Notes: generated by a model not told the origin, from the letters alone. Positions 17,023 to 25,923 are shown, numbered from the stretch's first letter. The stretch is 64,000 nt of DNA from Pseudomonas coleopterorum (GCF_900105555.1 NZ_FNTZ01000001.1:1860001-1924000), one strand, 5' to 3'. Translations and numbers: made by a program.

Positions 17023-18701
17023 GCGAATTGATCAGCGCACTGCGCGACATCGTCGGCGCCAGCCATGTGCTCACCGACTCGGCCGAGACCGAACGCTTTC
17101 GTCAGGGTTTCCGCTTCGGCAGCGGCAACGCGCTGGCCGTGGTCCGCCCCGGCTCGCTGCTGGAGCAGTGGCAGGTGGTCAAGGCCTGCGTGGCGGCCGA
17201 TGTGATCGTCATCATGCAGGCGGCCAACACCGGCCTGACCGGAGGTTCCACCCCCGACGGCGGTTACGACCGTGAAGTGGTGATCATCAGCACCTTGCGC
17301 ATGCGCACGGTGCACGTGATCGAGGAGGGCCGTCAGGTCATCTGCTTCCCCGGCTCGACCCTCGATCAGCTGGAGAAGGTCCTCAAACCCTTGGGCCGCG
17401 AGCCCCATTCGGTGATCGGTTCCTCGTGCATCGGCGCGTCGGTGTTCGGCGGCGTCTGCAACAATTCGGGCGGCTCGCTCGTGCGTCGCGGACCGGCCTA
17501 CACGCAGATGGCGGTGTACGCCCAGCTCGGCGCCGATGGCACCTTGCAACTGGTCAACCACCTGGGCGTCGAACTGGGCGATACGCCCGAGCAGATCCTC
17601 GGCACTCTGGACGCCCAGCACTACACCGCCGCCGATATCAAGGCCGACGCCGGGCTGGGCTCCGATCATGGCTACGCCGCCTATGTGCGCGAGGTCGACG
17701 CGCCCACGCCCGCTCGGTTCAATGCCGACCACCAGCGCCTGTACGAGGCCAGCGGCAGTGCCGGCAAGCTGGCGGTGTTCGCCGTACGCCTGGACACCTT
17801 CGCCGCCGAGCGCGACACCGCGGTGTTCTACATCGGCAGCAACGACACCGCCGACCTCACCCAGATCCGCCGGCACATGCTCGAACGGTTCGACGAGCTG
17901 CCGATCGCCGGCGAGTACATGCACCGCGACGCCTACGACGTGGCCGCCGAATACGGCAAGGACACGTTTCTGATGATCCACCACCTGGGCACCCAGCGCC
18001 TGCCCAAGTTGTTCGCCTTGAAGAGCCGCGCCGACACTTTTCTCAAGCGCTTTCCCTGGCTGCGTGCCAACCTCGCCGACCGTGTCCTGCAACTGGTGGC
18101 GCGTTGCTTTCCCGAGCACCTGCCGCCGCGCATTCGCGAGTTCCGCCAGCGCTATGAACACTACCTGATGCTAAAGGTGTCCGCCGGTTCGGTGGCGCCG
18201 ACCCAGAAGCTGCTGGAAGAGCTGTTCGCCGGACGTGACGGTGATTTCTTCCGGTGCACCGCGGAGGAGGGCAGCAAGGCCTTCCTGCATCGCTTCGCTG
18301 CCGCCGGTGCCGCGGTGCGCTACCGCGCCGTGCACGATCGGGAGGTGGAGGACATCGTGGCGCTGGACATCGCCCTGGCGCGCAATGATCGCCAGTGGTT
18401 CGAGACGCTGCCCGCCGACATCGATCGGCAGATGATCGTCAAACTCTACTACGGGCATTTCTTCTGTCACGTGTTCCACCAGGACTACATCCTGCGCAAG
18501 GGCAGCGATTGTCTGGCGGTGGAGCATCGCATGTGGGCCCTGCTCGACGAACGCGGCGCAGAGTATCCGGCCGAGCACAACGTCGGCCATCTGTACCCGG
18601 CCAAGCCGGCGCTCAAGGCCTTCTATCAGCAACTGGACCCATGCAACGCCTTCAATCCGGGTGTCGGGCAGACTTCAAAGTGCCGCCATTGGCATGAATG
18701 A
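17019..18701 (+). CDS. dld: Quinone-dependent D-lactate dehydrogenase
   Basis: A 560-residue FAD enzyme, close in length to E. coli Dld (571). It oxidises D-lactate to pyruvate and passes electrons to the quinone pool. The FAD-binding PCMH domain contains VIIMQAANTGLTGGSTPDG and the VFGGVCNNSGGSLVRRGPAYT loop. The C-terminal membrane-binding domain holds HYLMLKVS, FFCHVFHQDY and HNVGHLYPAK. It is the membrane-associated D-LDH type, not the GlcD-like Dld of lldPDE operons. It overlaps the ridA-like gene by four bases. A REP array follows the stop codon. Confidence 0.93.
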   Translation: MSELISALRDIVGASHVLTDSAETERFRQGFRFGSGNALAVVRPGSLLEQWQVVKACVAADVIVIMQAANTGLTGGSTPDGGYDREVVIISTLRMRTVHVIEEGRQVICFPGSTLDQLEKVLKPLGREPHSVIGSSCIGASVFGGVCNNSGGSLVRRGPAYTQMAVYAQLGADGTLQLVNHLGVELGDTPEQILGTLDAQHYTAADIKADAGLGSDHGYAAYVREVDAPTPARFNADHQRLYEASGSAGKLAVFAVRLDTFAAERDTAVFYIGSNDTADLTQIRRHMLERFDELPIAGEYMHRDAYDVAAEYGKDTFLMIHHLGTQRLPKLFALKSRADTFLKRFPWLRANLADRVLQLVARCFPEHLPPRIREFRQRYEHYLMLKVSAGSVAPTQKLLEELFAGRDGDFFRCTAEEGSKAFLHRFAAAGAAVRYRAVHDREVEDIVALDIALARNDRQWFETLPADIDRQMIVKLYYGHFFCHVFHQDYILRKGSDCLAVEHRMWALLDERGAEYPAEHNVGHLYPAKPALKAFYQQLDPCNAFNPGVGQTSKCRHWHE

Positions 18702-18895
18702 CCGTGGGAGCGGTCCGTGGCATACCCTTCGCGGGTTCGCGGGCCTCACGATCATGACCGCCTGTGGGAGCGGGTCTCTGCAGGTTCGCGGGCCTCACGC
18801 TCATGACCGACTGTGGGAGCGGGTCTCCGCGGGTTCGCTGGCCTCACGCTCATGACCGCCTGTGGGAGCGGGTCTCTGCCCGCGAAGAGGCCGGT
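18699..18895. repeat. REP-type 49-bp tandem repeat array
   Basis: Four units each beginning near TGACCGCCTGTGGGAGCGGG. The ATGACC anchor recurs at 18754, 18803 and 18852, an exact 49-bp period; the first unit is diverged and about 56 bp. The units carry the Pseudomonas REP core GTGGGAGCGGG, and the last ends in TCTGCCCGCGAAGAGGCC. It lies between the ends of dld and the convergent sigma-54 activator gene. Confidence 0.8.
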
Positions 18896-18913
18896 GCGAT
18901 CTTCGTCGAACCT

Positions 18914-20014
18914 TCAGATTGATAACCTCAGCGCCCGCACCTCTGGTTGATCTGCCACCGGGCGCCTTTTGTTCACCGCCAGCTCGCCCATCTTGATCAG
19001 CCGCGTGCGGGTCACGTTGCGGCTCAGGCCGAGCAGGTTGGCGGTGTGCACCTGGTTGCAATGGCTGAACCGATAGGCCGAACGCAGCAGAGCATCCTCG
19101 ACCTTCTCGTGCAGATCGCCCACCTGCTCGTCGAACAGCCGTTGGAACAGCCGATCCAGTGACGCCTCCACCGAATCGTCCACTACCGGACTGTCCTCGG
19201 CGCGCTCGATGCGCATGTTCGATAGGCGCAGGTCATCGCGCTCGATCACGCCGTTGCGGCAGATCAGCAAGGTGTGATGAATGACGTTTTCCAGTTCGCG
19301 AATATTGCCCGGCCAGCTGTAGTGGCGCAGCTTGTGCTCGGCGTCGGCCGACAATGTGGCGCGTTCGTAGCCCAGGCGTTTGCAATACACCTCGAGGAAA
19401 TGCCGGGTCAGCGGAATGATATCGCCAGGCCGTTCGCGCAGCGGCACCAGTTCCAGACTGACTACATCCAGGCGGTAATACAGGTCTTCGCGGAAATGAC
19501 CGGCATTGATCGCCTTCTCCAGTAAGACATTGGTTGCCGCCAGTACCCGCACATTGATTGGAATGCTCTTGCGCGAACCCAGGCGTACCACTTCGCGCTC
19601 CTGAAGTACGCGCAGCAGCTTGACCTGAATGGGCATCGGCAGGTCGCCGATTTCGTCGAGAAACAAGGTCCCGCCATTGGCTTCCTCGAACCACCCGGCC
19701 TTGGCCGCCAGGGCACCGGTGAACGCGCCTTTTTCGTGGCCGAACAGTTCGGCTTCCACCAGCGACTCGGAAAAGGCCCCGCAGTTGACGGCCACGAACG
19801 GCTTGTTGCGTCTTGCGCTGAGGTTATGGATATGGCGGGCGACCAACTCCTTGCCGGTGCCGGTTTCACCAATGATCAACACACTGGCATCGCTGGGTGC
19901 GACCTGTTCGAGATGGGCCAGCAACGCCTTGGATTTCGGGTCTTCGAACACTTGGGCGGTGGCACGGATGGAGGTGGCGAGGGCTGGCGATGGGGGAAGT
20001 GTCAAAAGCTGCAT
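18914..20014 (-). CDS. sfnR: Sigma-54-dependent activator, SfnR-like
   Basis: A 366-residue enhancer-binding protein with no N-terminal receiver domain. The AAA+ core shows Walker A GETGTGKE, the sigma-54 contact motif HEKGAFTGA, Walker [14 protein letters not shown], and WPGNIRELENVIHH. A Fis-type helix-turn-helix ends the protein (TANLLGLSRNVTRTRLIK). From memory the sequence resembles SfnR, which turns on dimethyl-sulfone and other organosulfur use in P. putida. ATG at 20014 (after AAAGG) is preferred to TTG at 20029. It is divergent from tonB-exbBD, so it may be linked with uptake of organosulfur compounds; that link is inference. Confidence 0.85.
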   Translation of the reverse strand: MQLLTLPPSPALATSIRATAQVFEDPKSKALLAHLEQVAPSDASVLIIGETGTGKELVARHIHNLSARRNKPFVAVNCGAFSESLVEAELFGHEKGAFTGALAAKAGWFEEANGGTLFLDEIGDLPMPIQVKLLRVLQEREVVRLGSRKSIPINVRVLAATNVLLEKAINAGHFREDLYYRLDVVSLELVPLRERPGDIIPLTRHFLEVYCKRLGYERATLSADAEHKLRHYSWPGNIRELENVIHHTLLICRNGVIERDDLRLSNMRIERAEDSPVVDDSVEASLDRLFQRLFDEQVGDLHEKVEDALLRSAYRFSHCNQVHTANLLGLSRNVTRTRLIKMGELAVNKRRPVADQPEVRALRLSI

Positions 20015-20460
20015 GGCGGCGCCTTTCAAAGGTGCGGAAGAAAAAATCTACGGGCCGGGAAACACGGAATGAGGGCGATACTAATGGATATAAAAAACGA
20101 TCGTTAAATACCTTATGAGCATTAGCTTATGTCGTGTCGCGAAACGGGCGTGCGCAAGACGCCGCCATTGAACGGCTACCGGCCAGGCAGGGAAAAAACT
20201 CCAACTCGATCATTTGATTGAAAAAAATCGTCTTTCCTCGATCTGTTCGGTGTTGCCTGGGCAACAGTGGAGTTGGCCCGCTGTTCAGCGGCCGACAGCT
20301 GGTCGAAATGAGCCAACCCTTCATCGCGCCTTATGCCGGATTCAAAGCTTGGAATAACAAACAATTACTTTTCGAACTAGCGGAGTTTGAACATCATTCG
20401 CCCGCCGAAGAGGCCGATTGGACTCGCTTCTTCACGATCATCCGTCAACAGGAGCAACTG
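20015..20460. promoter_or_regulatory. Divergent intergenic region between sfnR-like and tonB
   Basis: A 446-base AT-richer stretch with no convincing gene. It contains a perfect 16-bp palindrome TGTTGCCTGGGCAACA at 20251-20266 and a 10-bp palindrome AACGATCGTT at 20096-20105. I found no good Fur box and no correctly spaced sigma-54 promoter. An open frame runs from TTG 20218 into tonB but looks like chance read-through. Confidence 0.45.
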
Positions 20461-21282
20461 ATGAACAACCTCAAGGCCGCCCTGGAGGTGCGGTGGCATC
20501 CGGTACCCGGCGAATTGCTCGACCTGGGCCGGGTGTTCCGCGAACCCTTGGGCGAGCTGCGCCTGCAACGTGCGCCCAAGCGCATCCTCGGTCGCCGCGA
20601 GGCGGCATTGCTGGGCGTGTTCGCGCTGGTGCTGCATGGTGCGGTGATCTACTGGATCAGTCAGACGCCAACACCGGTACTGCCGACAGTGCCGCCAGAA
20701 ATTCCACCCATGACGATCGAATTTTCCCAGCCTGCGCCACCGCCGGTGGTAGAGACGCCACCGCCGCCGCCCGAGCCGGTCGCGCCGGTTGTCGAACCGC
20801 CACCGCCTGTCGAGGATGAACTGGCAGCCAAGCCAGCACCAGCACCGCCGCTCAAGCCAAAGCCTCAGCCGGTGGTCAAGAAGCCGGTGCCCAAGCCGGT
20901 GGCCAAACCGGTCGTGCAACCGCCTGCGCCGCCGCAACCCGTGGCCGCACCGACGGCGCCCACGCCGCCTGCACCTGCGGCACCACCTGCGCCGCAACCG
21001 CTGACACCGGCTTCGGCCAATGCCGGCTACCTGCACAATCCGGCACCCGAATATCCCGCCCTGGCCATGCGTCGCAACTGGGAAGGGACCGTGCTGTTGC
21101 GGGTTCACGTGCTGGCCAGCGGCAAGCCCAGCGAAATCCAGGTACAGACCAGCAGCGGTCGCAGTCAGCTCGATGATGCCGCACTGGCAGCAGTGAAACG
21201 CTGGAGCTTCGTTCCGGCCAAACGGGGTGCCGACCCGGTCGACGGCTGGGTCAGCGTACCGATCGATTTCAAATTGCGCTGA
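20461..21282 (+). CDS. tonB: TonB energy transducer
   Basis: A 273-residue protein. A cytoplasmic N-terminal extension (VDLGR-like ELLDLGRVFREPLGELRLQR) precedes the membrane anchor (LLGVFALVLHGAVIYWIS). A long Pro/Lys-rich periplasmic spacer follows, rich in PPPP, KPKP and PAPP repeats. The C-terminal TonB domain holds YPALAMRRNWEGTVLLRVHV and the WSFVPA motif. ATG at 20461 has AGGAG upstream and matches the N-terminus seen in other Pseudomonas TonB proteins. Operon with exbB and exbD; energises TonB-dependent receptors, none of which is encoded nearby. Confidence 0.9.
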   Translation: MNNLKAALEVRWHPVPGELLDLGRVFREPLGELRLQRAPKRILGRREAALLGVFALVLHGAVIYWISQTPTPVLPTVPPEIPPMTIEFSQPAPPPVVETPPPPPEPVAPVVEPPPPVEDELAAKPAPAPPLKPKPQPVVKKPVPKPVAKPVVQPPAPPQPVAAPTAPTPPAPAAPPAPQPLTPASANAGYLHNPAPEYPALAMRRNWEGTVLLRVHVLASGKPSEIQVQTSSGRSQLDDAALAAVKRWSFVPAKRGADPVDGWVSVPIDFKLR

Positions 21283-21364
21283 TCGACTTTTTTGCTGCAT
21301 GAAGCGGGCTACCTGACAAAAGGCGCATCGCACCACCCAACGCCTTGCTACAGAGAGCCTCACC

Positions 21365-22090
21365 ATGAATCTTCTGACAGAATCTCCCTTCACCTCCGTC
21401 GAGCACTCGGTCATCTGGCTGCTCATCCTGTTTTCCGTTGCCACCTGGGGGCTGGCATTGCTCAAAGGCCTGCAGTTCGCTCGGCTCAAAGGGCAGGATC
21501 GCAAGTTTCACCAGCAGTTCTGGGCGGCATCGAGCCTGGATTCGGCCGCCCATCTGGCCCAGGAACAGCCCGGTGCAGCGGCCCGGGTCGCGCAGTCGGG
21601 GTACGCGGCCATCCAGGTCAACGAACAGGCGCAAACCGACCTGAGCCAGTCGATCAATCATCAGGATCGCCTCGAACGCGCCCTGCGCCAGCAGATCGTG
21701 CGGGAGCGGCGCTCGTTGGAAACGGGCCTGGCGGTGCTGGCCAGTATCGGCAGTACCTCGCCGTTCATCGGCCTGTTCGGGACGGTCTGGGGGATCATGT
21801 CGGCGCTCAAGGGCATCAGCGCGGCCGGCTCGGCCAGCCTGGAGACAGTGGCAGGCCCCATAGGCGCGGCGCTGGTGGCCACTGGCGTGGGGATCGCCGT
21901 CGCGGTGCCGGCGGTGCTGGTCTACAACTATTTCTTGCGTCGACTGAAACTGACCGCCGCCGACCTCGACGATTTCGCCCACGATTTCTACAGCCTGGCG
22001 CAGAAGCATTCCTTCCGCGTGCTGCAACATCCGGCCCTGTCTCGCAGCGGTGCTGCGGCTTCGGGCCACAAAGTGAAGGAGGCATCCTGA
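21365..22090 (+). CDS. exbB: ExbB biopolymer transport protein
   Basis: A 241-residue inner-membrane protein of the MotA/TolQ/ExbB family. Three membrane segments are visible: near 17-37, then a pair near 130-150 and 165-190. The family core LASIGSTSPFIGLFGTVWGIMSAL and the GIAVAVPAVLVYNYF helix are intact. Pairs with ExbD, whose start lies one base past its stop, to harvest proton motive force for TonB. Confidence 0.94.
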   Translation: MNLLTESPFTSVEHSVIWLLILFSVATWGLALLKGLQFARLKGQDRKFHQQFWAASSLDSAAHLAQEQPGAAARVAQSGYAAIQVNEQAQTDLSQSINHQDRLERALRQQIVRERRSLETGLAVLASIGSTSPFIGLFGTVWGIMSALKGISAAGSASLETVAGPIGAALVATGVGIAVAVPAVLVYNYFLRRLKLTAADLDDFAHDFYSLAQKHSFRVLQHPALSRSGAAASGHKVKEAS

Positions 22091-22091
22091 C

Positions 22092-22493
22092 ATGGCCTTT
22101 TCCACTCAAGACACGGACGAGGTGCTCAGCGAAATCAACGTGACGCCTTTGGTAGACGTCATGCTGGTGCTGCTGGTGGTGTTCATCGTCACCGCGCCGT
22201 TGCTGACCAATTCGATCCCGATCAACCTGCCCAAGACCGAAGCAGTGGCGCCTGCCGAGCAGAAGGACCCGCTGGTGGTGAGCATCGACGGGCAAGGCAA
22301 GCTGTTCATCAACAAGGACGAAATCCAGCCGGACCTGCTCCAGACCAACCTGCAGACCGCCAGGCAGAAAGACCCCGATGTGCGCGTACAACTGCAGGCC
22401 GACGACGGCGTCAACTATGGCGAAGTGGCCAGAGCCATGGCCTCCATCGAAAAGGCAGGCATCACCAAACTGGCGGTGATCACCGCCAAGTAG
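22092..22493 (+). CDS. exbD: ExbD biopolymer transport protein
   Basis: A 133-residue protein with a single N-terminal membrane helix (LVDVMLVLLVVFIVTAPLL). The helix is preceded by EINVTPLVD, whose Asp is the proton-carrying residue of ExbD/TolR proteins. A periplasmic domain follows. Last gene of tonB-exbB-exbD; a REP block begins 12 bases after the stop. Confidence 0.94.
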   Translation: MAFSTQDTDEVLSEINVTPLVDVMLVLLVVFIVTAPLLTNSIPINLPKTEAVAPAEQKDPLVVSIDGQGKLFINKDEIQPDLLQTNLQTARQKDPDVRVQLQADDGVNYGEVARAMASIEKAGITKLAVITAK

Positions 22494-22505
22494 CAGCCGA
22501 TTTGA

Positions 22506-22745
22506 TGTGGGAGCAGGCTCTGCCCGCGAAGGCGGCGATGCGGAGCCACTTCGCGGGCAGAGACCCGCTCCCACAAATTCACTCTCACAAATTCACTCCC
22601 ACAAAATTCACTCCCACACTGTGGGAGCGGGCTCTGCCCGCGAAGGCGGCGATGCCGAGTCACTTCGCGGGCAGAGACCCGCTCCCACAAATTCACTCCC
22701 ACAAAACTCACTCCCACACTGTGGGAGCGGGCTCTGCCCGCGAAG
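22506..22745. repeat. REP/BIME block with variable 15-bp spacer repeats
   Basis: TGTGGGAGC starts at 22506, 22620 and 22720, each followed by GGCTCTGCCCGCGAAGGC. The inverted partners (CTTCGCGGGCAGAGACC, then CGCTCCCACAA) sit between them, so each pair can fold into a long hairpin. Between pairs are tandem copies of a 15-bp unit close to ATTCACTCCCACAAA, three in the first spacer and two in the second. The region 22494-22893 holds no gene. Confidence 0.82.
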
Positions 22746-22893
22746 GCTTCACCGCACACTACCTGAAACACTGCGGTGTTCTTGACGCAAGCAGCCCGCG
22801 ACCATACGTGGACGCCGATCCAATGTGGCAGCATGGAACCCACCCCTGTGCAAGGCAGTCCAGATCTGCACCACGCACACAGGGAACCACGCC

Positions 22894-23352
22894 GTGAAAG
22901 TAGGCATCATTTCCGACACCCATGGCCTGCTGCGGCCCGAGGCCGTGGCAGCGCTGCAGGGTTGTGAACGGATCATTCATGCCGGCGACATCGGCAAGGG
23001 TGACATCGTCCAGCACCTGGCTGCCATCGCGCCGGTGCAGGTCGTTTCGGGCAACAACGATGTCGGCATGCCATGGGCCGATTCGGTGGCGGACGTGCTG
23101 CATTTCGACCTCGAAGGCTGGCCCACCTTGCTCATCCACGACATGGCCGACGTACCCGCCGCATTGCGCAGCGACACCCGCCTGGTCATTACTGGCCATT
23201 CGCACAAGCCGCTGATCCAATGGCGCGGCGAGTGCCTGTACATCAACCCCGGCAGCGCCGGCCGCCGCCGCTTCAAACTGCCGGTCACCCTGGTCGTGCT
23301 CGACGTGCAGCCCCACGCCCTGAAACCGCAACTGATCGACCTGCTGCCCTGA
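22894..23352 (+). CDS. YfcE/MJ0936-type metallophosphodiesterase
   Basis: A 152-residue calcineurin-like phosphoesterase. The metal ligands are visible in order: ISDTHG (Asp, His), HAGDIG (Asp), SGNND (Asn), IHD (His) and ITGHSHKP (His pair). YfcE-type enzymes hydrolyse phosphodiesters with divalent metals; the cell substrate is unknown. The GTG at 22894 is the first start that gives the family's usual short beta-strand before DTHG, with AGGGAAC upstream. Converges on lldD with nine bases between stops. Confidence 0.85.
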   Translation: MKVGIISDTHGLLRPEAVAALQGCERIIHAGDIGKGDIVQHLAAIAPVQVVSGNNDVGMPWADSVADVLHFDLEGWPTLLIHDMADVPAALRSDTRLVITGHSHKPLIQWRGECLYINPGSAGRRRFKLPVTLVVLDVQPHALKPQLIDLLP

Positions 23353-23361
23353 ACCGAACGC

Positions 23362-24495
23362 TCAACGCACCAGCGAATCCGAGCCGATCTCGGCAATGGA
23401 TTTGGCCCCGGTCAACACCATGGCCACGCGCATTTCCTTTTCGATCAGATTCAGCAGATTGCTCACGCCCGCACCGCCAGCTACCGCCAGGGCATAAATG
23501 AAGGCGCGGCCCAACAGCACCGTATCGGCACCCAGCGCGATCATGCGCACCACATCCAGCCCGCTGCGGATACCCGAGTCGGCCAGTATCGCCAGATCGC
23601 CCTTCACCGCATCGGCGATCGCCGGCAAGGCTCGGGCGCTGGACAGCACGCCGTCGAGCTGGCGTCCGCCGTGGTTGGAGACGACGATGCCATCGGCACC
23701 GAAACTCACGGCATCGCGGGCGTCCTCGGGGTCGAGAATGCCCTTGATGATCATCGGCCCATCCCAGAATTCGCGGATCCACTCCAGGTCCTTCCAGGAA
23801 ATCGACGGATCGAAATTGCTGCCCAGCCAGCCGATGTAGTCGGCGAGCCCGGTGGGGTTGCCACGGTAGGTAGAGATGTTGCCCAAATCATGCGGACGGC
23901 CATGCAGGCCCACATCCCAGGCCCAGGCCGGGTGCGTCACCGCTTGCCACATGCGCCGCATCGGCCCGTTGGCGCCGCTCATGCCCGAATGCGCGTCCCG
24001 GTAGCGTGCCCCGGGCACCGGCATGTCGACGGTGAAAACCAGCGTCTTCACCCCGGCGGCGCGGGCGCGCTCCAGGGCGTTCTTCATGAAACCGCGATCC
24101 TTGAGCACGTACAGCTGAAACCACATCGGCCGGGAAATGGCTGGGGCGACTTCCTCGATCGGGCAGACCGACACCGTTGACAGCGTGAACGGAATACCCT
24201 TGGCATCCGCTGCCTTGGCCGCCTGCACTTCGCCACGACGGGCAAACATGCCACACAGACCGATCGGCGCGAGCGCCACCGGCATGGCCAGGGTTTCACC
24301 GAACAACTGCGTTTCCAGACTCAACTCGGACATGTTGCGCAGCACGCGCTGACGCAGGGCGATATCGGCCAGGTCGCTGACGTTGCGCCTGAGCGTGTGT
24401 TCAGCGTAAGCGCCCCCGTCGATGTAGTGGAACAGGAAGGGCGGCAGGCGACGTTGCGCGGCGGCGCGGTAGTCGGTGGAAGCGGAAATGATCAT
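23362..24495 (-). CDS. lldD: L-lactate dehydrogenase (FMN, quinone-linked)
   Basis: A 377-residue alpha-hydroxy-acid oxidase family enzyme of LldD type. [20 protein letters not shown] and [16 protein letters not shown] are near-identical to E. coli LldD as I remember it. [11 protein letters not shown] carries the catalytic His/Arg, and [12 protein letters not shown] the FMN phosphate site. It converts L-lactate to pyruvate. It stands alone here, without lldP or a lldR regulator. A GntR-type operator lies about 105 bases upstream of the start. Confidence 0.93.
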   Translation of the reverse strand: MIISASTDYRAAAQRRLPPFLFHYIDGGAYAEHTLRRNVSDLADIALRQRVLRNMSELSLETQLFGETLAMPVALAPIGLCGMFARRGEVQAAKAADAKGIPFTLSTVSVCPIEEVAPAISRPMWFQLYVLKDRGFMKNALERARAAGVKTLVFTVDMPVPGARYRDAHSGMSGANGPMRRMWQAVTHPAWAWDVGLHGRPHDLGNISTYRGNPTGLADYIGWLGSNFDPSISWKDLEWIREFWDGPMIIKGILDPEDARDAVSFGADGIVVSNHGGRQLDGVLSSARALPAIADAVKGDLAILADSGIRSGLDVVRMIALGADTVLLGRAFIYALAVAGGAGVSNLLNLIEKEMRVAMVLTGAKSIAEIGSDSLVR

Positions 24496-24599
24496 GGGCG
24501 CGTCATCTCCCGCACAAGAAGGGCAGGCTGGGCCAAAGGTGTCATTGGCATGGTTCGGGTTCCCCGATTGTTGTTGGAGGTCTGCCAGCAGTGAATTTG

Positions 24600-24616
24600 A
24601 ATTGGTATGACCAATT
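24600..24616. promoter_or_regulatory. PdhR/LldR-type GntR operator upstream of lldD
   Basis: AATTGGTATGACCAATT is a perfect inverted repeat (AATTGGT, 3-base centre, ACCAATT). It fits the FadR-subfamily GntR sites known for PdhR and LldR. It lies between lldD and uvsE and most likely controls lldD in response to lactate or pyruvate. The regulator is not in the window. Confidence 0.72.
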
Positions 24617-24751
24617 TACAATCCGTTGGCTACAGATTAAGAGCGGCGCAGGGCGTCTGTCAATTTGGCCGCCTGCGGGGACGTTCGGCGAGAGGAATAG
24701 ACACCGCAGTGGTCTATCGGCTACCTACCTGAACACCAGGCCTTCACACCC

Positions 24752-25771
24752 ATGAACACCCCTCGCATCGGCTTCGCCTGCCAATACCGACATTCGATTC
24801 GCGCCCTGACCCTGGCCGAACTGAAGCTCATCGAAGGCGCCTACAACCCACGCACCACCACCCTGCGCTGGATGAACAGCGTCGCCACCCAAGTGGCCCA
24901 CGAGAAACTTCAGGAAGTGATCACCCACAACCTGCAAGCGCAGTTGCAATTGCTCGATTACGTGGCGCAGCTGCCCGAAGCCCTGCGCATGCTGCGCCTG
25001 AGCAGCGACCTGCTGCCGTTCTACAGCCATCCGCAGGTGGCAGCGTTCTACCAAAAGCCCGAACGTCAGGCCTGGCTGGCAGAGCGTTTTGCGCAGATGG
25101 GCGATCGCGCGCGCAGTGCCGGCATCCGCCTGTCTTTCCACCCTGGTCAGTTCTGCGTGCTGGGCTCGGACAAACCCCCGGTGGTGGAAAACAGCCTGGC
25201 GGAATTCGAGTACCACGCCGACATGATCCGCATGATGGGCTACGGCCTGCAGTTCCAGGATTTCAAGTGCAACGTGCACATCGCCGGTCGCCTCGGTGCA
25301 GAAGGCATCCGCGCCATCTGGCCGCGTTTGTCGGAGGTGGCGCGCCGCTGCATCACCTTCGAGAACGAGGAGAAAACCTACGGCGTCGACGACTGCCTGC
25401 AACTGGCCGACCTGGCACCGGTGGTGCTGGATATCCACCACTGCTGGATCAACGAGAACGACTACATCGCCGTGGACGATCCCCGCGTGGATCGCATCAT
25501 CGACAGCTGGCGCGGCGTGCGGCCGGTCATGCATTACTCCCAGCCCCAGGAGCGTCTTCAGGAGCTGGGCTTCACCGCCGAGCAGAAGCTGGAGATGGAG
25601 GCGCTGCTGCAGGTGGTCTCCAAGCGTGACCTCTATGGCCACAGCGAACTGATGTGGAACCACTGGACCAACCGCTACGCCCTGCAGTTTCACGAGCACT
25701 TCGACATCATGTTCGAAGCCAAGCACAAGAATCAGGCGACGCTGGCGTTCTACCAGAGTTACATGCTGTAA
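24752..25771 (+). CDS. uvsE: UV damage endonuclease (UvdE/UvsE)
   Basis: A 339-residue TIM-barrel nuclease that nicks DNA 5' of UV photoproducts, an alternative to nucleotide excision repair. It has the family motifs RLSFHPGQFCVLGS, NVHIAGR, FENEEKTYGVDDCL and LDIHHCW, containing the three-metal His/Glu/Asp ligands. Length agrees with bacterial UvsE. No LexA box was seen in front of it. The 256-base gap to lldD holds the operator at 24600. Confidence 0.88.
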   Translation: MNTPRIGFACQYRHSIRALTLAELKLIEGAYNPRTTTLRWMNSVATQVAHEKLQEVITHNLQAQLQLLDYVAQLPEALRMLRLSSDLLPFYSHPQVAAFYQKPERQAWLAERFAQMGDRARSAGIRLSFHPGQFCVLGSDKPPVVENSLAEFEYHADMIRMMGYGLQFQDFKCNVHIAGRLGAEGIRAIWPRLSEVARRCITFENEEKTYGVDDCLQLADLAPVVLDIHHCWINENDYIAVDDPRVDRIIDSWRGVRPVMHYSQPQERLQELGFTAEQKLEMEALLQVVSKRDLYGHSELMWNHWTNRYALQFHEHFDIMFEAKHKNQATLAFYQSYML

Positions 25772-25863
25772 CCACTGCGCACCCCCCAGGAGGCCGAACC
25801 CAGAGCGGTGGCATGGGTCTGCATTGATGACTATCGACGCCTGCACACTCGAGGAATCCTTGC

Positions 25864-25923
25864 ATGACGCCCACGCCGGTTACCGCTGTTTCCCTGCTGC
25901 ACGCCCGTGGACCACGCCGATGA
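25864..25923 (+). CDS. Possible 19-residue leader peptide coupled to GH65
   Basis: A short frame (MTPTPVTAVSLLHARGPRR) has the best ribosome site of the area, GAGGA at 25851-25855 with 8-base spacing. Its stop overlaps the likely GH65 start as ATGA. The GH65 start itself lacks a ribosome site, so translation may be passed on by coupling. Only sequence layout supports this. Confidence 0.3.
   Translation: MTPTPVTAVSLLHARGPRR

Noticed and set aside
20154..20167. Sigma-54-like sequence TGGCGGCGTCTTGC reading toward the sfnR-like gene
   Set aside because: GG-to-GC spacing is one base short, and position -21 is not the preferred base.
20218..20460. N-terminal extension of TonB from TTG 20218
   Set aside because: The added residues are unlike any TonB, include the palindrome region, and the ATG at 20461 has a good AGGAG site.
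18699..22745. CRISPR arrays at the repeat blocks
   Set aside because: Repeats are Pseudomonas REP hairpins with non-unique spacers, and no cas genes are present.
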